A DNA stretch of 64,000 nucleotides from Alphaproteobacteria bacterium (GCA_021774335.1 JAJFJD010000001.1:372001-436000); one strand, 5' to 3'. Numbered from the stretch's first letter, positions 20,492-30,794 are shown. A program made the numbers and translations. Notes: generated from the letters alone by a model not told the origin.

Positions 20492-21250
20492 TTAGACCCG
20501 ATCGGCGTGCCAGTCCCCAAGAACCGATTGCCAACAAACTAGGGCGGATAAGGCGGCGGTTTCAGCCCGAAGGATGCGGGGGCCCAGACTTACCGGCGTA
20601 ACAAAGGGCAGTTTTCCGAGTGCGTCAAGTTCGGATGACGCAAAGCCGCCCTCCGGCCCGGTCAATATCGCCCAATCGGCCTGTGATCCGCTCGCGGCGT
20701 CTGCTGTCAGCACGTGGTGAATTGGCTGCGCGGGTCCCGCCTCGGCGCACAACAGAATGCGCCGCGCGGCAGGCCAGTCGGCCAATACCGTGGATAACGG
20801 CTGCGCCTCGCCCACGACTGGCAAAGTCGTCCGTTCGCACTGTTCCGCCGCCTCTGCGACATTTGCCCGCAGCCGTTCGACATTGACCCGTTTCACATCA
20901 GTGTGGTGGGTCATGACGGGTTGCAGCATCGACGCGCCCAACTCGACCGCTTTCTGGACGAGAAAATCGAGGCGCGCGCGTTTGATCGGCGCGAACAACA
21001 GCCAAATGTCCGGTTCCGTACCCTGGGGACGCGTCTGCACTTCGACGACCAGCGAACACCAACCCCGCCCGAAACCGTCGATCCTGGCGTGCCATTCACC
21101 GTCACGGCCGTTGAACAGCGCAATCATGTCGCCGGATCCAAGCCGCATGACATGCTGCAGGTAATGCGCCTGCGCAGCGGCCAAGCCGACGGTCAAACCG
21201 TCGCCAAGGTCATCCTCGACAAAAAGACGGGCCTTCGCCCGATGTCGCAT
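20492..21250 (-). CDS. rsmE: 16S rRNA (uracil-1498-N3)-methyltransferase
   Basis: 252 residues with the SPOUT-fold RsmE signature: RLFVEDDL at the N-terminus, HYLQHVMRLGSGD, LLFAPIKRARLDFLVQKAVELGAS and the knot AILTGPEGGFASSELDAL...SLGPRILRAETAAL. It methylates U1498 of 16S rRNA on the assembled 30S subunit. The ATG at 21250 has a GGAG nine nt upstream; an in-frame ATG at 21265 would add five residues. It is divergent from ubiA and directly before gshA. Confidence 0.93.
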   Translation of the reverse strand: MRHRAKARLFVEDDLGDGLTVGLAAAQAHYLQHVMRLGSGDMIALFNGRDGEWHARIDGFGRGWCSLVVEVQTRPQGTEPDIWLLFAPIKRARLDFLVQKAVELGASMLQPVMTHHTDVKRVNVERLRANVAEAAEQCERTTLPVVGEAQPLSTVLADWPAARRILLCAEAGPAQPIHHVLTADAASGSQADWAILTGPEGGFASSELDALGKLPFVTPVSLGPRILRAETAALSALVCWQSVLGDWHADRV

Positions 21251-21303
21251 TTTCTGTGTCTCCATCGCTTGAGCCGCCTGCAGCTCACCGGCAAGATTAG
21301 CGC

Positions 21304-22248
21304 ATGACGGACGACATCCCCAGCCATAGCACAAGCGACATCGCCTCGGACGACTGGATCGACCGGATCGTGCCCGCTCCGGCCCGGCCATATCTGCGCC
21401 TCGCCCGCATGGACCGGCCGATCGGCACATGGCTATTGCTGATCCCCTGCTGGTGGGGCACCGCACTGGCAACCGCGGCGATCCTCGGCCCGGATCCGAG
21501 ACAATCGCTGATATACGCGCTGCTGTTTGCTGTTGGGTCCCTGGTCATGCGCGGCGCCGGCTGCACGTGGAACGATATTCTCGACCGGGATTTCGATGCC
21601 CGCGTCGCCCGCACCGCGACCCGCCCGATCCCGAGCGGCGCAATCAGCGTAAAGCAGGCGGTCGTATTTCTGGCCGCCCAATTGCTCGTCGGGCTAGCGG
21701 TGCTGCTTTACTTCAATGCCTTCACGATCGTCATCGCCATCTCCTCGCTGCTCCTGGTTGCGCTCTATCCCCTGATGAAACGCATCACCTATTGGCCGCA
21801 GGCGTTCCTGGGCGTGACATTCAATTGGGGCGCATTGGTCGGGTGGGCCGCGGTGACCGGATCATTGGACGTGCCGGTGCTGCTGCTCTATTCGGCGGGA
21901 ATCGCCTGGACGCTGGGGTATGACACGATCTACGCCCATCAGGACAAAGAGGATGACGCGCTGATCGGGGTAAAATCCACCGCACTCAAATTCGGGGCGA
22001 ACACGCGGCCGTGGCTCTGGTTCTTCTATGCGCTCGCCGTCATCCTGTTGGTCGCGGCTTTCTGGACCGCGGACCTGAAGTGGACGGCCTATCCCTTCCT
22101 GGCCTATGCCGCATTCCAGCTTGCACGGCAGGCAGCAACCGTCGATCTGGACGACCCGGCCGACTGCCTCGCCAAATTCAAGTCCAACCGTTATGCCGGC
22201 CTGCTTGTCCTGGCTGCCATGCTGGCGGGCGGCGTGCCGCTTACCTAG
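21304..22248 (+). CDS. ubiA: 4-hydroxybenzoate polyprenyltransferase
   Basis: 314 residues, integral membrane enzyme of ubiquinone synthesis that joins the polyprenyl tail to 4-hydroxybenzoate. Both Asp-rich motifs are clear: NDILDRDFDARVARTATRPIPSG (about 80-102) and YDTIYAHQDKEDD (about 204-216). The next decarboxylation step, UbiD, is encoded at 25811-27328. The stop codon is part of the ribosome site of the downstream methyltransferase gene, which suggests coupling. Confidence 0.96.
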   Translation: MTDDIPSHSTSDIASDDWIDRIVPAPARPYLRLARMDRPIGTWLLLIPCWWGTALATAAILGPDPRQSLIYALLFAVGSLVMRGAGCTWNDILDRDFDARVARTATRPIPSGAISVKQAVVFLAAQLLVGLAVLLYFNAFTIVIAISSLLLVALYPLMKRITYWPQAFLGVTFNWGALVGWAAVTGSLDVPVLLLYSAGIAWTLGYDTIYAHQDKEDDALIGVKSTALKFGANTRPWLWFFYALAVILLVAAFWTADLKWTAYPFLAYAAFQLARQAATVDLDDPADCLAKFKSNRYAGLLVLAAMLAGGVPLT

Positions 22249-22256
22249 GGATTAAA

Positions 22257-22907
22257 TTGCACAAAGACCCTAGAACCTTCATCGAGGCGAACACCGCCGT
22301 CGAGACACCGCCGCTGATCCCGGAAATCCGATTGCATCTCGCGACCGAGATCGTCCCGATCTGGCAGGCAACGGAAGCAGATCTGGCGCATCTCGGCATC
22401 CCGCCGCCCTACTGGGCCTTCGCCTGGGCCGGCGGACAGGCGGTTGCGCGCTACATTCTCGACAATCCGGATATCGTCGCGGACAAGCGGGTACTCGATT
22501 TCGCCAGCGGCTGCGGACTGGTGGCAATTGCCGCGGCAAAATCCGGCGCCGCTTCCGTGACCGCCTGCGACATCGACCCCTTCGCCGCAACGGCGATCGA
22601 CATCAACGCCACCCTCAACGCGACGACGGTCACGGCCACGCAGGACGACCTGATCGGGCAGGACGGTCCCTGGGATGTCATCCTTGCGGGCGATATCTGT
22701 TACGAGCAGCCGCTCTCCGACCGGGTGACGCGGTGGCTGCGGGGCCTGTCGCGGGACGGCCGGACCGTGCTGCTCGGTGACCCGGGCCGCACCTATCTGC
22801 CAAAGGACGGGCTGGACTGGGTGGTTCGCTACGCGGTGAAGACGACGCGGGAGTTGGAAGACACCGACGTGCGCAACGCGGTCGTCTGGAAATTTTCCAA
22901 GGACTAA
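22257..22907 (+). CDS. Class I SAM methyltransferase, ETF-beta lysine methyltransferase-like
   Basis: 216 residues. The SAM motif VLDFASGCGLVAIAAAKSGAASVTACDIDP (about 80-110), followed by DVILAGDICYE (about 139-149, the D/NxxY-like site of METTL20-type lysine methyltransferases), suits the group that methylates the electron-transfer flavoprotein beta subunit. Older annotations call such genes PrmA-like or nicotinamide methyltransferase-like. The start is inferred as TTG at 22257 right behind TAGGGA, because there is no ATG before the conserved region. Its stop overlaps the ppk2 stop on the other strand. Confidence 0.75.
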   Translation: MHKDPRTFIEANTAVETPPLIPEIRLHLATEIVPIWQATEADLAHLGIPPPYWAFAWAGGQAVARYILDNPDIVADKRVLDFASGCGLVAIAAAKSGAASVTACDIDPFAATAIDINATLNATTVTATQDDLIGQDGPWDVILAGDICYEQPLSDRVTRWLRGLSRDGRTVLLGDPGRTYLPKDGLDWVVRYAVKTTRELEDTDVRNAVVWKFSKD

Positions 22908-23716
22908 TCGAAGTTCAGGCCGAGAGCTTCTTCCGCCGCCGCCTGCAATTCCGGATCCAGCGGCCGCGGTTTGAGGTCGACCCCCGCGGCCATCTGCTCG
23001 GTGATAAGCGACAGCGCCTCGATCCTCGCGCGCTTCTTATGGTTGGTGGCGATCACATGCCACGGAGCGTTCACGGTGGAGGTTTTGGCGATCATCTCGT
23101 CGATCGCCATTTCGTAGAGATCCCATTTCTCGCGGTTACGGACATCCTCGAAGGTTAGTTTCCAGCGTTTCAATGGATCGCTGACACGCTGCTTGAAACG
23201 CTCCAATTGTTCGTCCGGTGACACATGCAGGAAGATCTTCACCAACCGAACACCGTCGTTGATCAGCATGTGTTCGAATTCATTGATCTCGGCGTAGGCA
23301 CGGCCCCATTCCGCTTTCGTGGCGAACCGCTCGACCCGCTCGACCAACACCCGGCCGTACCAGGACCGGTCGAACACCGCGAGCCTGCCGGATTCGGGCA
23401 AGCGACCCCAAAACCGGGTCAGGTAATGTTGTTTGCGTTCTACCTCGTTGGGTGCACCGATCGGCCATACTTTATACGCACGCGGGTCCAGAACACTGGT
23501 CAATCGCCGAATCGTCCCGCCCTTGCCGGCGGCATCGACCCCTTCGAACACCACCACCGCGCGGTCGCCCGTATGGAGATAGGCCTGGAGGATCGTCTGC
23601 ATACGCTGCTGCAGCGTCGCCAGCTTCTTTTCATAAGCCGCCTTGCCGATCCGGCCGTCGGTGTCGAGCGCGGCAACCGAGATCTTATCGCGACGCAATT
23701 TTATCGCGGTCTTCAT
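22904..23716 (-). CDS. ppk2: Polyphosphate kinase 2 family protein
   Basis: 270 residues, a one-domain PPK2. Walker A GVDAAGKGGTIRRL (about 60), Walker B-type FDRSWYGRVLVERVE (about 116) and the lid RVSDPLKRWKLTFEDVRNREKW (about 185-205) are all present. PPK2 enzymes move phosphate between polyphosphate and nucleotides; the class (ADP or AMP phosphorylation) cannot be told by eye. The start ATG overlaps by one base the stop of the upstream GGCT-like gene (TGATG), so the two are translationally coupled. Confidence 0.92.
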   Translation of the reverse strand: MKTAIKLRRDKISVAALDTDGRIGKAAYEKKLATLQQRMQTILQAYLHTGDRAVVVFEGVDAAGKGGTIRRLTSVLDPRAYKVWPIGAPNEVERKQHYLTRFWGRLPESGRLAVFDRSWYGRVLVERVERFATKAEWGRAYAEINEFEHMLINDGVRLVKIFLHVSPDEQLERFKQRVSDPLKRWKLTFEDVRNREKWDLYEMAIDEMIAKTSTVNAPWHVIATNHKKRARIEALSLITEQMAAGVDLKPRPLDPELQAAAEEALGLNFD

Positions 23717-24435
23717 CACTCAACGACCCGGTATTGGTAGTCGAAAGGCACAGAATCCTCTGACAACCGATCGATGCAAGATCGTCGATAGCCGGGGTCG
23801 TCGACCAGCCGCAGCACGAAGTCGTCGTGATCACCGTCATGGGCCAATCGGTCCTGTACATGCTGCAGCATTTCCGCCGTCGTCCGCACCGCGTTTTTTC
23901 GCCCCGCCGCCGGCACTGCGCCAAGGCTGATCGGTCCCGCCTCGTGAACAAGATGCCCCAACCGCGCCACGTAGAGAAAAACCGACTCCCGCGTCCTATC
24001 GCCATCGAGCCGCAGATCGACGTCGGCGATCTCGGCAAAATGATAGTTGCCCTCGGTCGCATGCATGATGTCGAGCTGCGCGTCGTCGAGCCAGGTAACA
24101 TAGAGTGTCACATCGACACCCGGCGCGCGCTGCAACATCGCCGGCACGGCGCCGTAACTCGAGATATGCGCCGCGAACACCACGTCGAAATTTGCAAGCG
24201 TTGCTTGCTGCACAGGGATCGCGTGATGGCTGCCGACGCCGTATTTGCGCGCCAATTGTTGCGGTGACTGGTTCGAGCCGACGGCCAGCACCGGTGTCCG
24301 GCCGTCGGTCATTGCAGGATCGAACGCGTCTACATGCATCGGGTCGGTCTGCGTCCCCGACCAAACATAGGAACGGCCCGGCAGCGCATAGGGATAGTCG
24401 CGCGCGCGGGCGAGGATAGCATCGGGATCGGCCAT
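23716..24435 (-). CDS. Gamma-glutamylcyclotransferase-like protein
   Basis: 239 residues. The segment TPVLAVGSNQSPQQLARKYG (about 55-73) resembles the YGSNL substrate loop of the GGCT/AIG2 fold, and LDIMHATEGNYHFAEI (about 128-143) could supply the acidic catalytic residue. The rest is not familiar. Real GGCTs release 5-oxoproline from gamma-glutamyl peptides, but the activity here is inference. ATG at 24435 (MADPDAILARARDYPYALPG) is chosen; the frame is open further up. Coupled to ppk2. Confidence 0.6.
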   Translation of the reverse strand: MADPDAILARARDYPYALPGRSYVWSGTQTDPMHVDAFDPAMTDGRTPVLAVGSNQSPQQLARKYGVGSHHAIPVQQATLANFDVVFAAHISSYGAVPAMLQRAPGVDVTLYVTWLDDAQLDIMHATEGNYHFAEIADVDLRLDGDRTRESVFLYVARLGHLVHEAGPISLGAVPAAGRKNAVRTTAEMLQHVQDRLAHDGDHDDFVLRLVDDPGYRRSCIDRLSEDSVPFDYQYRVVE

Positions 24436-24566
24436 GGACTCTCTCAGCAGATACATAAAGCTCGAAACGCCTAGTCGATCAGGACAGTCCAATGCGGTCA
24501 AGCGACGCGCCAAGGCATCCGCGGGGCGTGCTATCCTGCGCCGTCTCGAACAGGTCCCGCCCGCTC

Positions 24567-25778
24567 ATGTTGTCTCGCCGCGCCGCCGCCATCACGATCA
24601 TCGCCGTCAGCCAGGTCGCGGCGATGGCGCTGTGGTTCTCCGCCTCGGCCGTCGTGCCGTCGTTGCGCGCGCAAGGTTTGATCGACCCACAATCCGCGTC
24701 GCTCTTCACGAGCGCCGTGCAGCTCGGCTTCGTTGCGGGCACGCTGTGCAGCGCCTTCTTCGGCCTCGCCGACCGGCTCGACCCGCGCCGGTTCTTTATG
24801 GCGTCCGCCCTCGTCGCCGCGGTGGCGAATGCGGCAATTCTGCTTGTCGACCCCGCCTCGCCCACCGTTGTGGTGCTGCGATTCATCACCGGCATCTGCA
24901 TGGCCGGGATTTATCCGGTCGGCATGAAACTGGTGACCACCTGGGCCAAGGCCGACATGGGCCTGATGGTCGGCCTACTGGTCGGCGCGTTGACCCTGGG
25001 CTCGGCCTCGCCGCACCTATTCAACGCGGTTGGCGGTGTCGATTGGCGATTGACGCTGCTTGCCGCATCGTTGTCGGCGTTGGCCGCCGCGCTTCTGATC
25101 CTCCTCGCGCCGGTCGGCCCCAATACCGCGCCATCACCGCCCTTCAATCCGCGCCATGCATTGAAGGGCTGGACCACGCCGTCGCTGCGCCTCGCCAATA
25201 TCGGTTATCTCGGGCATATGTGGGAACTCTACGCCATGTGGGCCTGGATCGGTGTGTTCCTCGACGCCAGCTTCCGGCTTACGTTCGTCAACGACGACCA
25301 GGCTGCCGTTTGGGCGGCAGGCGCGACATTCGCGACGATCGCCGCCGGGGCGGCCGGATGCATCCTGGGCGGCGCCTTCGCCGACCGCTGGGGCCGGACC
25401 ACCCTGACCATCGCCGCCATGACGGTCAGTGGCGGCTGCGCACTGATCACCGGCTTCCTGTTCGGCGGCCCGCCGATCGTGATCATTGCGGTGTGTCTCG
25501 TCTGGGGCTTCTCGATCGTCGCGGATTCCGCGCAATTCTCCGCCAGCGTTGCCGAGCTATCCGAAAAATCGCTGGTCGGCACGATGCTGACCATGCAGAC
25601 AAGCCTCGGGTTCCTGTTGACGCTGCTGACGATCCACCTGATCCCGCCGTTGGTCGAGACTGCCGGCTGGCCCTATGCCTTCGCCGTGCTTGCCGCCGGG
25701 CCGGTCGTCGGGGTCATCGCCATGGCACGGCTGCGCGCGCATCCGGACGCCGCCAAGCTGGCCGGCGGGCGGCGATAG
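24567..25778 (+). CDS. MFS transporter
   Basis: 403 residues with twelve hydrophobic segments and a central loop after helix 6 (about 190-205). The GLADRLDPRRFFM loop between helices 2 and 3 is the MFS motif A region, repeated as GAFADRWGRTTL in the second half. The N-terminal AVSQVAAMALWFSASAVVPSL is like the CynX/nitrate-sugar MFS branch. Substrate unknown. ATG 24567 (MLSRRAAAITII) is chosen although the frame is open upstream. Followed by ubiD after 32 bp. Confidence 0.85.
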   Translation: MLSRRAAAITIIAVSQVAAMALWFSASAVVPSLRAQGLIDPQSASLFTSAVQLGFVAGTLCSAFFGLADRLDPRRFFMASALVAAVANAAILLVDPASPTVVVLRFITGICMAGIYPVGMKLVTTWAKADMGLMVGLLVGALTLGSASPHLFNAVGGVDWRLTLLAASLSALAAALLILLAPVGPNTAPSPPFNPRHALKGWTTPSLRLANIGYLGHMWELYAMWAWIGVFLDASFRLTFVNDDQAAVWAAGATFATIAAGAAGCILGGAFADRWGRTTLTIAAMTVSGGCALITGFLFGGPPIVIIAVCLVWGFSIVADSAQFSASVAELSEKSLVGTMLTMQTSLGFLLTLLTIHLIPPLVETAGWPYAFAVLAAGPVVGVIAMARLRAHPDAAKLAGGRR

Positions 25779-25810
25779 CCATTCGGCAACCGGCGCGCTA
25801 GGGTGCGGCC

Positions 25811-27328
25811 ATGTCATCGAAACCGTATGCCTCGCTGCGCGAATTCATATCCGCCCTGGAAGCGGACGGCCGCCTTGTGCGCGTCACCCATCCTGTCTCC
25901 ACCGAGCTGGAGATGACCGAAATCCAGACGCGCCTGTTGGCCGAAAACGGTCCCGCCGTGCTGTTCGAGAATGTCACCGACGGCGACGGCAAACCGCAGG
26001 TCATGCCCGTGCTGGTGAACCTGTTCGGCACTGTCGACCGGGTCGCCGCCGGTATGGGCCGCGCACCGAACGACCTGCGGGCACTTGGCGAAACGCTCGC
26101 CGCCCTGCGCCAGCCCGAGCCGCCCGGCGGCGTGCGCGACGCCATCGACAAAATCCCGCTGCTCAAGTCGGCGATGACGATGAAACCGAAGACCGTTTCG
26201 CGCGCCGCCTGTCAGGAGATCGTGTGGCAGGGCGACGAGATCGATCTCGCCAAGCTACCGGTACAGACCTGTTGGCCGGGTGAGCCCGCGCCGCTGATCA
26301 CCTGGCCGCTGGTCGTCACCAAAGGCCCCGGCGACCGGCGCGAAGACGACTTCAACCTCGGCATCTATCGCATGCAGGTGACCGGCCGCGACACCACGCT
26401 GATGCGCTGGCTCAAGCATCGCGGCGGCGCGCAGCATCACGCGCGATGGAAGGATACGAAAGCCGAACCGCTGCCTGCCGCCGTCGTGATCGGCGCAGAC
26501 CCGGCCAGCATCCTCGCCGCCGTCACGCCGGTGCCGGATACGATGTCGGAGTATCATTTCGCAGGATTGCTTCGCGGCAAACGCACCGAATTGGTCGACT
26601 GCAAGACCATACCGCTGAAGGTGCCCGCAAATGCCGAGATCGTCATCGAAGGTCATGTCAGCCTCGACGAGTATGGCGAGGAAGGCCCTTACGGCGACCA
26701 TACCGGCTACTACAATTCGGTCGAACGCTTCCCGGTGTTCAAGGTCAGCGCGATCACCATGCGACGCGATCCGATCTACCTTTCTACCTTCACCGGGCGG
26801 CCGCCGGACGAACCCAGCGTGCTCGGCGAAGCGTTGAACGAAGTGTTCATCCCGCTAATGCAGCAGCAATTCCCGGAGATCGAGGATTTCTGGCTGCCCC
26901 CGGAAGGCTGTTCCTATCGCATCGCAGTGGTGTCGATCCGCAAGGCCTATCCCGGCCACGCCAAACGCATCATGATGGGCGTTTGGTCCTATCTGCGGCA
27001 GTTCACTTATACAAAATGGGTGATCGTGGTGGATGCCGAGATCGACGCCCGTGACTGGAAGGACGTGATGTGGGCCGTCTCGACGCGCATGGACCCGGCG
27101 CGCGACATCACGGTGATCGAGGGCACGCCGATCGACTATCTCGACTTCGCCAGCCCGGTCTCCGGTCTCGGTTCCAAGATCGGCCTGGACGCGACGAACA
27201 AGATGCCGTCCGAAGTCAGCCGCGAATGGGGTGCGGAAATTCGAATGTCCGACGCCGTAATCGAAAAAGTCGACGCCATGTGGCAGGACTTGGGCCTGCC
27301 CGGCAGCGGAACCAGTATCTGGAAGTGA
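25811..27328 (+). CDS. ubiD: 4-hydroxy-3-polyprenylbenzoate decarboxylase
   Basis: 505 residues, collinear with E. coli UbiD through its diagnostic blocks [21 protein letters not shown] (about 293), [44 protein letters not shown] and the tail [25 protein letters not shown]. It needs prenylated FMN made by UbiX, which is not in this window. It removes the carboxyl group after the UbiA step of ubiquinone synthesis. 32 bp after the MFS gene on the same strand. Confidence 0.94.
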   Translation: MSSKPYASLREFISALEADGRLVRVTHPVSTELEMTEIQTRLLAENGPAVLFENVTDGDGKPQVMPVLVNLFGTVDRVAAGMGRAPNDLRALGETLAALRQPEPPGGVRDAIDKIPLLKSAMTMKPKTVSRAACQEIVWQGDEIDLAKLPVQTCWPGEPAPLITWPLVVTKGPGDRREDDFNLGIYRMQVTGRDTTLMRWLKHRGGAQHHARWKDTKAEPLPAAVVIGADPASILAAVTPVPDTMSEYHFAGLLRGKRTELVDCKTIPLKVPANAEIVIEGHVSLDEYGEEGPYGDHTGYYNSVERFPVFKVSAITMRRDPIYLSTFTGRPPDEPSVLGEALNEVFIPLMQQQFPEIEDFWLPPEGCSYRIAVVSIRKAYPGHAKRIMMGVWSYLRQFTYTKWVIVVDAEIDARDWKDVMWAVSTRMDPARDITVIEGTPIDYLDFASPVSGLGSKIGLDATNKMPSEVSREWGAEIRMSDAVIEKVDAMWQDLGLPGSGTSIWK

Positions 27329-27334
27329 AGCCGC

Positions 27335-29725
27335 TTACGCGCTGGCCCGATCCGATGAACGGCCCGTTGACCGGCCCCGCGACCAGGTCGTTAACTCTTG
27401 ACGCAAGACCCGCACATCGATCGGCTTGGTAATGTATGAATCGAAGTCCGCGTGGTGAGCCCGGTCGATTTCCCAATCCATTGCATTCGCGCTGACCGCA
27501 ATGATCGGAACGTCCGACAGTAGCGGGTCACGGCGCATCAGCTCCGCCGTTTCAATGCCATCGATACCCGGAAGGTTGATGTCGAGGAGAACCAAATCCG
27601 GGCGCCGGGAGCGCGCCGCTTCGAGGCCGCTTTCCCCATCGACTGCCGTCCGCAAACTGTAGCCTGGAAATTCGCTGAACATCGCTTCCAACAAACGCAA
27701 ATTGAACTTGTTGTCTTCGATATAAAGGATGTCGCAGGGAGTCGCGGTCGACCCGACATGCGTCTCAATCTCCGTGTCGGTTCGCTCCGCCGTCGAAACG
27801 AAAGACTCGCCGCGCGGCAACTCGACCCAGAACGCACTGCCGTGCCCGACCACGCTTTCTACGCCGATCTCGCCGCCCATCATTTCAATCATTTTCTTGG
27901 AGATCGTCAGACCGATTCCCGTCCCTTCGACCTCGCCATATTGCTCGCCCAGCCGTTCGAAGGGTTCGAATAATCCGTCAATGCACTTCGCGGGAACGCC
28001 CTTACCCGTGTCCACCACCGTGAATCGCACCGACCCGCCCTTGCGACGTTCGGCAGTCAATGTCACCCGTCCGCCATCGCGATTGTATTTCACCGCGTTG
28101 GAGAGAAGATTGAGCATCACCTGCTGAAACCGCTTACGGTCGGCAGAGATTGCATATGCCCCCTTCAATCCGTCGAAGGCGTCCACCGTGACACCTCGTT
28201 TGTCCGCAGCGGAACGGACCATATTCAACGCCCCGGTTATCGCCTCGGCCGGGTCGAAGCTCTCGATCGAGAGGTCCTGATGACCGGCTTCGACTTTGGC
28301 GAGGTCCAACACCTCGTTGATCAACTCCAGGAGATGTTGGCCCCCGTTGGTGATATGGGATGCGTATTCTTTCAACGTTTCGGGTTTCAGGGTGTCGGGT
28401 GTCATCTCGATGATCTGCCCGAAGCCGATGATGCTGTTCAACGGCGTCCGCAATTCGTGGCTCATGTTTGACAGGAATTCCGTCTTGGCGGCATTTGCCT
28501 GTGCTGCCTCCTCCATCGCTTCCCGCAGCTCCGCTTCGGCGCGGCGGCGATGCTGCACCGTGAGCACGAGCACAACGATAATACCCGTCTGCAACAACAG
28601 GAACGCCACGCCCCCCGCCGTCAAGAGCGGGTTGGTATCGAACACGCTCACCGGCTTGTTCACGATCTCTGCGCCAGCCGGCAACCGGTTGTGATCGAGA
28701 CCCAACCGCCGCAGTTCCGGGTAATCGAACAGGAAGACGTTGGGGCTCTCGGACACGACGGGAATGGAGGCGATGGCCTCGCCCCGAAGCACCCGCGACG
28801 CGAGCGTCGCCGCGACCCTGCCCTGTTCGAAATGGCTGACTATCCGACCGCCCAAAACACCGCGACCGATACCGTGTTCCTGCAGAGCAAAGATCGCGCC
28901 GCGATAAACGGCTTGTATCGAATGCAGCATTTTCGGGAAAGACAATGCACGACCATTCGTATCGCGATACGCACTTAGTATCAGCAAAGGTTCGCCGGGC
29001 GGCAGAGAGCGCATCCGTTTGAATGCTTGGTCGTAGCTCAGTTTGCCCAAATCGATGTAGCGAAACGAAACGTCCGGAAACTGCGCAGCGGCGCGTCTCG
29101 CGGCGGCATGATTGATCCGGCCCGTCCGGGTACGGTCGACAACTAAGTGAAACGATTTCGAAGCCGGGTAGAGTCGCTGCATGCCTTGGATCGTCTCGCG
29201 CAGCGATCTGGTTTCCACAACACCGGTTGTGCTGCCATTGCCGCTCAATGCCATCGCCCGCTTCCGATCGTTTACGCCAAGGAACACGATCGGCAATCCC
29301 TTGAGCAGGGTGTTCCTTTGCTCACGGGAAAAGGTCAGGGCGTTGTCGTCGCCGATGATGACCAAGTCATACGGCGGCAGCGTGGGAAGTTTTGCCTTTA
29401 GCGAATTCCGAAGCCGGGTAGCAGCTTCCGCGTATGGGAAACGCTTGCTGTCCATAAACTCGACGTCGATCCCGACGTTCCAGTCTTCGAATCCGGCCTC
29501 TCGGAAACCCGCCTTTATCCCGTTTAGCTGCTTCAGGAACGACGGGAAAGACGCATGATACGAACTGATGAAAAGCACACGATAGATATCGAATTCAGGT
29601 GCCTTGTCGCGCCCGCCGACACCAGACGGTGCTGCGGACAATCCTGTTTGAAGACCGAGAACGAGGAATAGACCGACGGTAAATCGCGCCAGGGCACGAC
29701 AAATCGGTCGAAATGAAATTCCCAT
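27335..29725 (-). CDS. Hybrid sensor histidine kinase with periplasmic ABC_sub_bind-like domain
   Basis: 796 residues. Signal peptide/first helix (ALARFTVGLFLVLGLQTGLSA), then a periplasmic domain of about 330 residues (FISSYHASFPSFLKQLNGIKAGF..., DLVIIGDDNALTF) like ABC-transporter-type binding proteins. A second helix (FLLLQTGIIVVLVLTV, about 380) leads to HisKA with MSHELRTPLNSIIGFG, HATPase with VVDTGKGVP and GTGIGLTISKKMIEMMGG, and a C-terminal receiver (DILYIEDNKFN; phospho-Asp in LVLLDINLPGIDG; Lys in ITKPID). No response regulator gene is adjacent, so the output partner is elsewhere. The preceding TTG in frame is not used. Confidence 0.9.
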   Translation of the reverse strand: MGISFRPICRALARFTVGLFLVLGLQTGLSAAPSGVGGRDKAPEFDIYRVLFISSYHASFPSFLKQLNGIKAGFREAGFEDWNVGIDVEFMDSKRFPYAEAATRLRNSLKAKLPTLPPYDLVIIGDDNALTFSREQRNTLLKGLPIVFLGVNDRKRAMALSGNGSTTGVVETRSLRETIQGMQRLYPASKSFHLVVDRTRTGRINHAAARRAAAQFPDVSFRYIDLGKLSYDQAFKRMRSLPPGEPLLILSAYRDTNGRALSFPKMLHSIQAVYRGAIFALQEHGIGRGVLGGRIVSHFEQGRVAATLASRVLRGEAIASIPVVSESPNVFLFDYPELRRLGLDHNRLPAGAEIVNKPVSVFDTNPLLTAGGVAFLLLQTGIIVVLVLTVQHRRRAEAELREAMEEAAQANAAKTEFLSNMSHELRTPLNSIIGFGQIIEMTPDTLKPETLKEYASHITNGGQHLLELINEVLDLAKVEAGHQDLSIESFDPAEAITGALNMVRSAADKRGVTVDAFDGLKGAYAISADRKRFQQVMLNLLSNAVKYNRDGGRVTLTAERRKGGSVRFTVVDTGKGVPAKCIDGLFEPFERLGEQYGEVEGTGIGLTISKKMIEMMGGEIGVESVVGHGSAFWVELPRGESFVSTAERTDTEIETHVGSTATPCDILYIEDNKFNLRLLEAMFSEFPGYSLRTAVDGESGLEAARSRRPDLVLLDINLPGIDGIETAELMRRDPLLSDVPIIAVSANAMDWEIDRAHHADFDSYITKPIDVRVLRQELTTWSRGRSTGRSSDRASA

Positions 29726-29885
29726 CAAATTTTTCGCTCTTAAATATCAAGTCGCGTGAAATATTCGTGGTGGCAACCGAACCACCTGGTTTTCATCGCT
29801 GATTGATAGATACTTATGGTGAATATTTGGTTACCGGTCGCAGCGAGGCACACGCACGCCGTACCGGGCAACGGGAGCGACGGTC

Positions 29886-30791
29886 ATGACGACGGATACC
29901 ATCCTGATAACCGGGTCGAGCGGGCTCGTCGGCTATCCGCTGAGCAAGCTGCTGACCGTACGCGGCGACCACATCGTGGGCCTGGATCCTGCGCCGCCGC
30001 CCGAAGCCGTACCGGGCGTCACGTGTATCGAAAGTGGCTTCGGTGACTACGAATCAACATGCGCACTTCTCGAACGGCATGACATCACAAAAATCGTCCA
30101 CGCCGGCGGCATCTCCGGGCCGATGCTGTCGCGCGACGCGCCGCACCACATCACGAAAACAAACCTCGTTTCGACGCTCGACCTCGCCGAAGCCGCCCAC
30201 CGACACGGAATCGCGCGCTTCGTCTACTGCTCGTCCGTATCCGCCTACGGGATCATGGATGAGGGCCCGGTGCGCGAAGACGCGCCGCTGCGTCCGGAAA
30301 GCGTCTATGGCGCGACCAAGGCGGCGTCCGATCATGTGCTCATGGCCTATCGCGCGGAATACGGGTTGGATGCGGTCGGCCTGCGCTACTCGACCGTTTA
30401 CGGACCGCGGCGCGCCACCGACTGCGTCATCCGAACGATGATCGAGGACGCGATGGCCGGACGACCGACGCGCCTGCCGCAGGGCGCCGGGCGGCGTTGG
30501 CCATTTGTTTATGTCGATGACGTGGTGACCGCGACCGTCGCCGCACTCGATGCGCCCACGCCGCCGCAATACGCATACAATGTCGCCGGGCCGGACTACC
30601 CGTCGATGGAGCAGATCGCCGAACGCGTGTGGTCCGAGCTCCGCACCGCCGACATCGAAATCCGCGGCAACCCGGACGATCCAATCCGCGAGCGCCTGGA
30701 CCTCAGCGCCGCCGAACGAGACTTCGGCTGGACGCCCGATTGGACGATCGAAGCCGGCATCAAAGCGTATATCGACTGGTTCCGCCGCTGA
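29886..30791 (+). CDS. NAD-dependent epimerase/dehydratase (extended SDR)
   Basis: 301 residues. NAD-binding ITGSSGLVGYPLSKLL at the N-terminus, catalytic YGATKAASDHVL (YxxxK, about 140) with Ser in YCSSVSAYG, and GRRWPFVYVDDVVTA later on: an extended short-chain dehydrogenase of the nucleotide-sugar epimerase/uronate dehydrogenase type. Substrate unknown. GGGAG eight nt before the ATG supports the start. It is divergent from the kinase and ends 3 bp from the convergent crotonase gene. Confidence 0.88.
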   Translation: MTTDTILITGSSGLVGYPLSKLLTVRGDHIVGLDPAPPPEAVPGVTCIESGFGDYESTCALLERHDITKIVHAGGISGPMLSRDAPHHITKTNLVSTLDLAEAAHRHGIARFVYCSSVSAYGIMDEGPVREDAPLRPESVYGATKAASDHVLMAYRAEYGLDAVGLRYSTVYGPRRATDCVIRTMIEDAMAGRPTRLPQGAGRRWPFVYVDDVVTATVAALDAPTPPQYAYNVAGPDYPSMEQIAERVWSELRTADIEIRGNPDDPIRERLDLSAAERDFGWTPDWTIEAGIKAYIDWFRR

Positions 30792-30794
30792 CCC

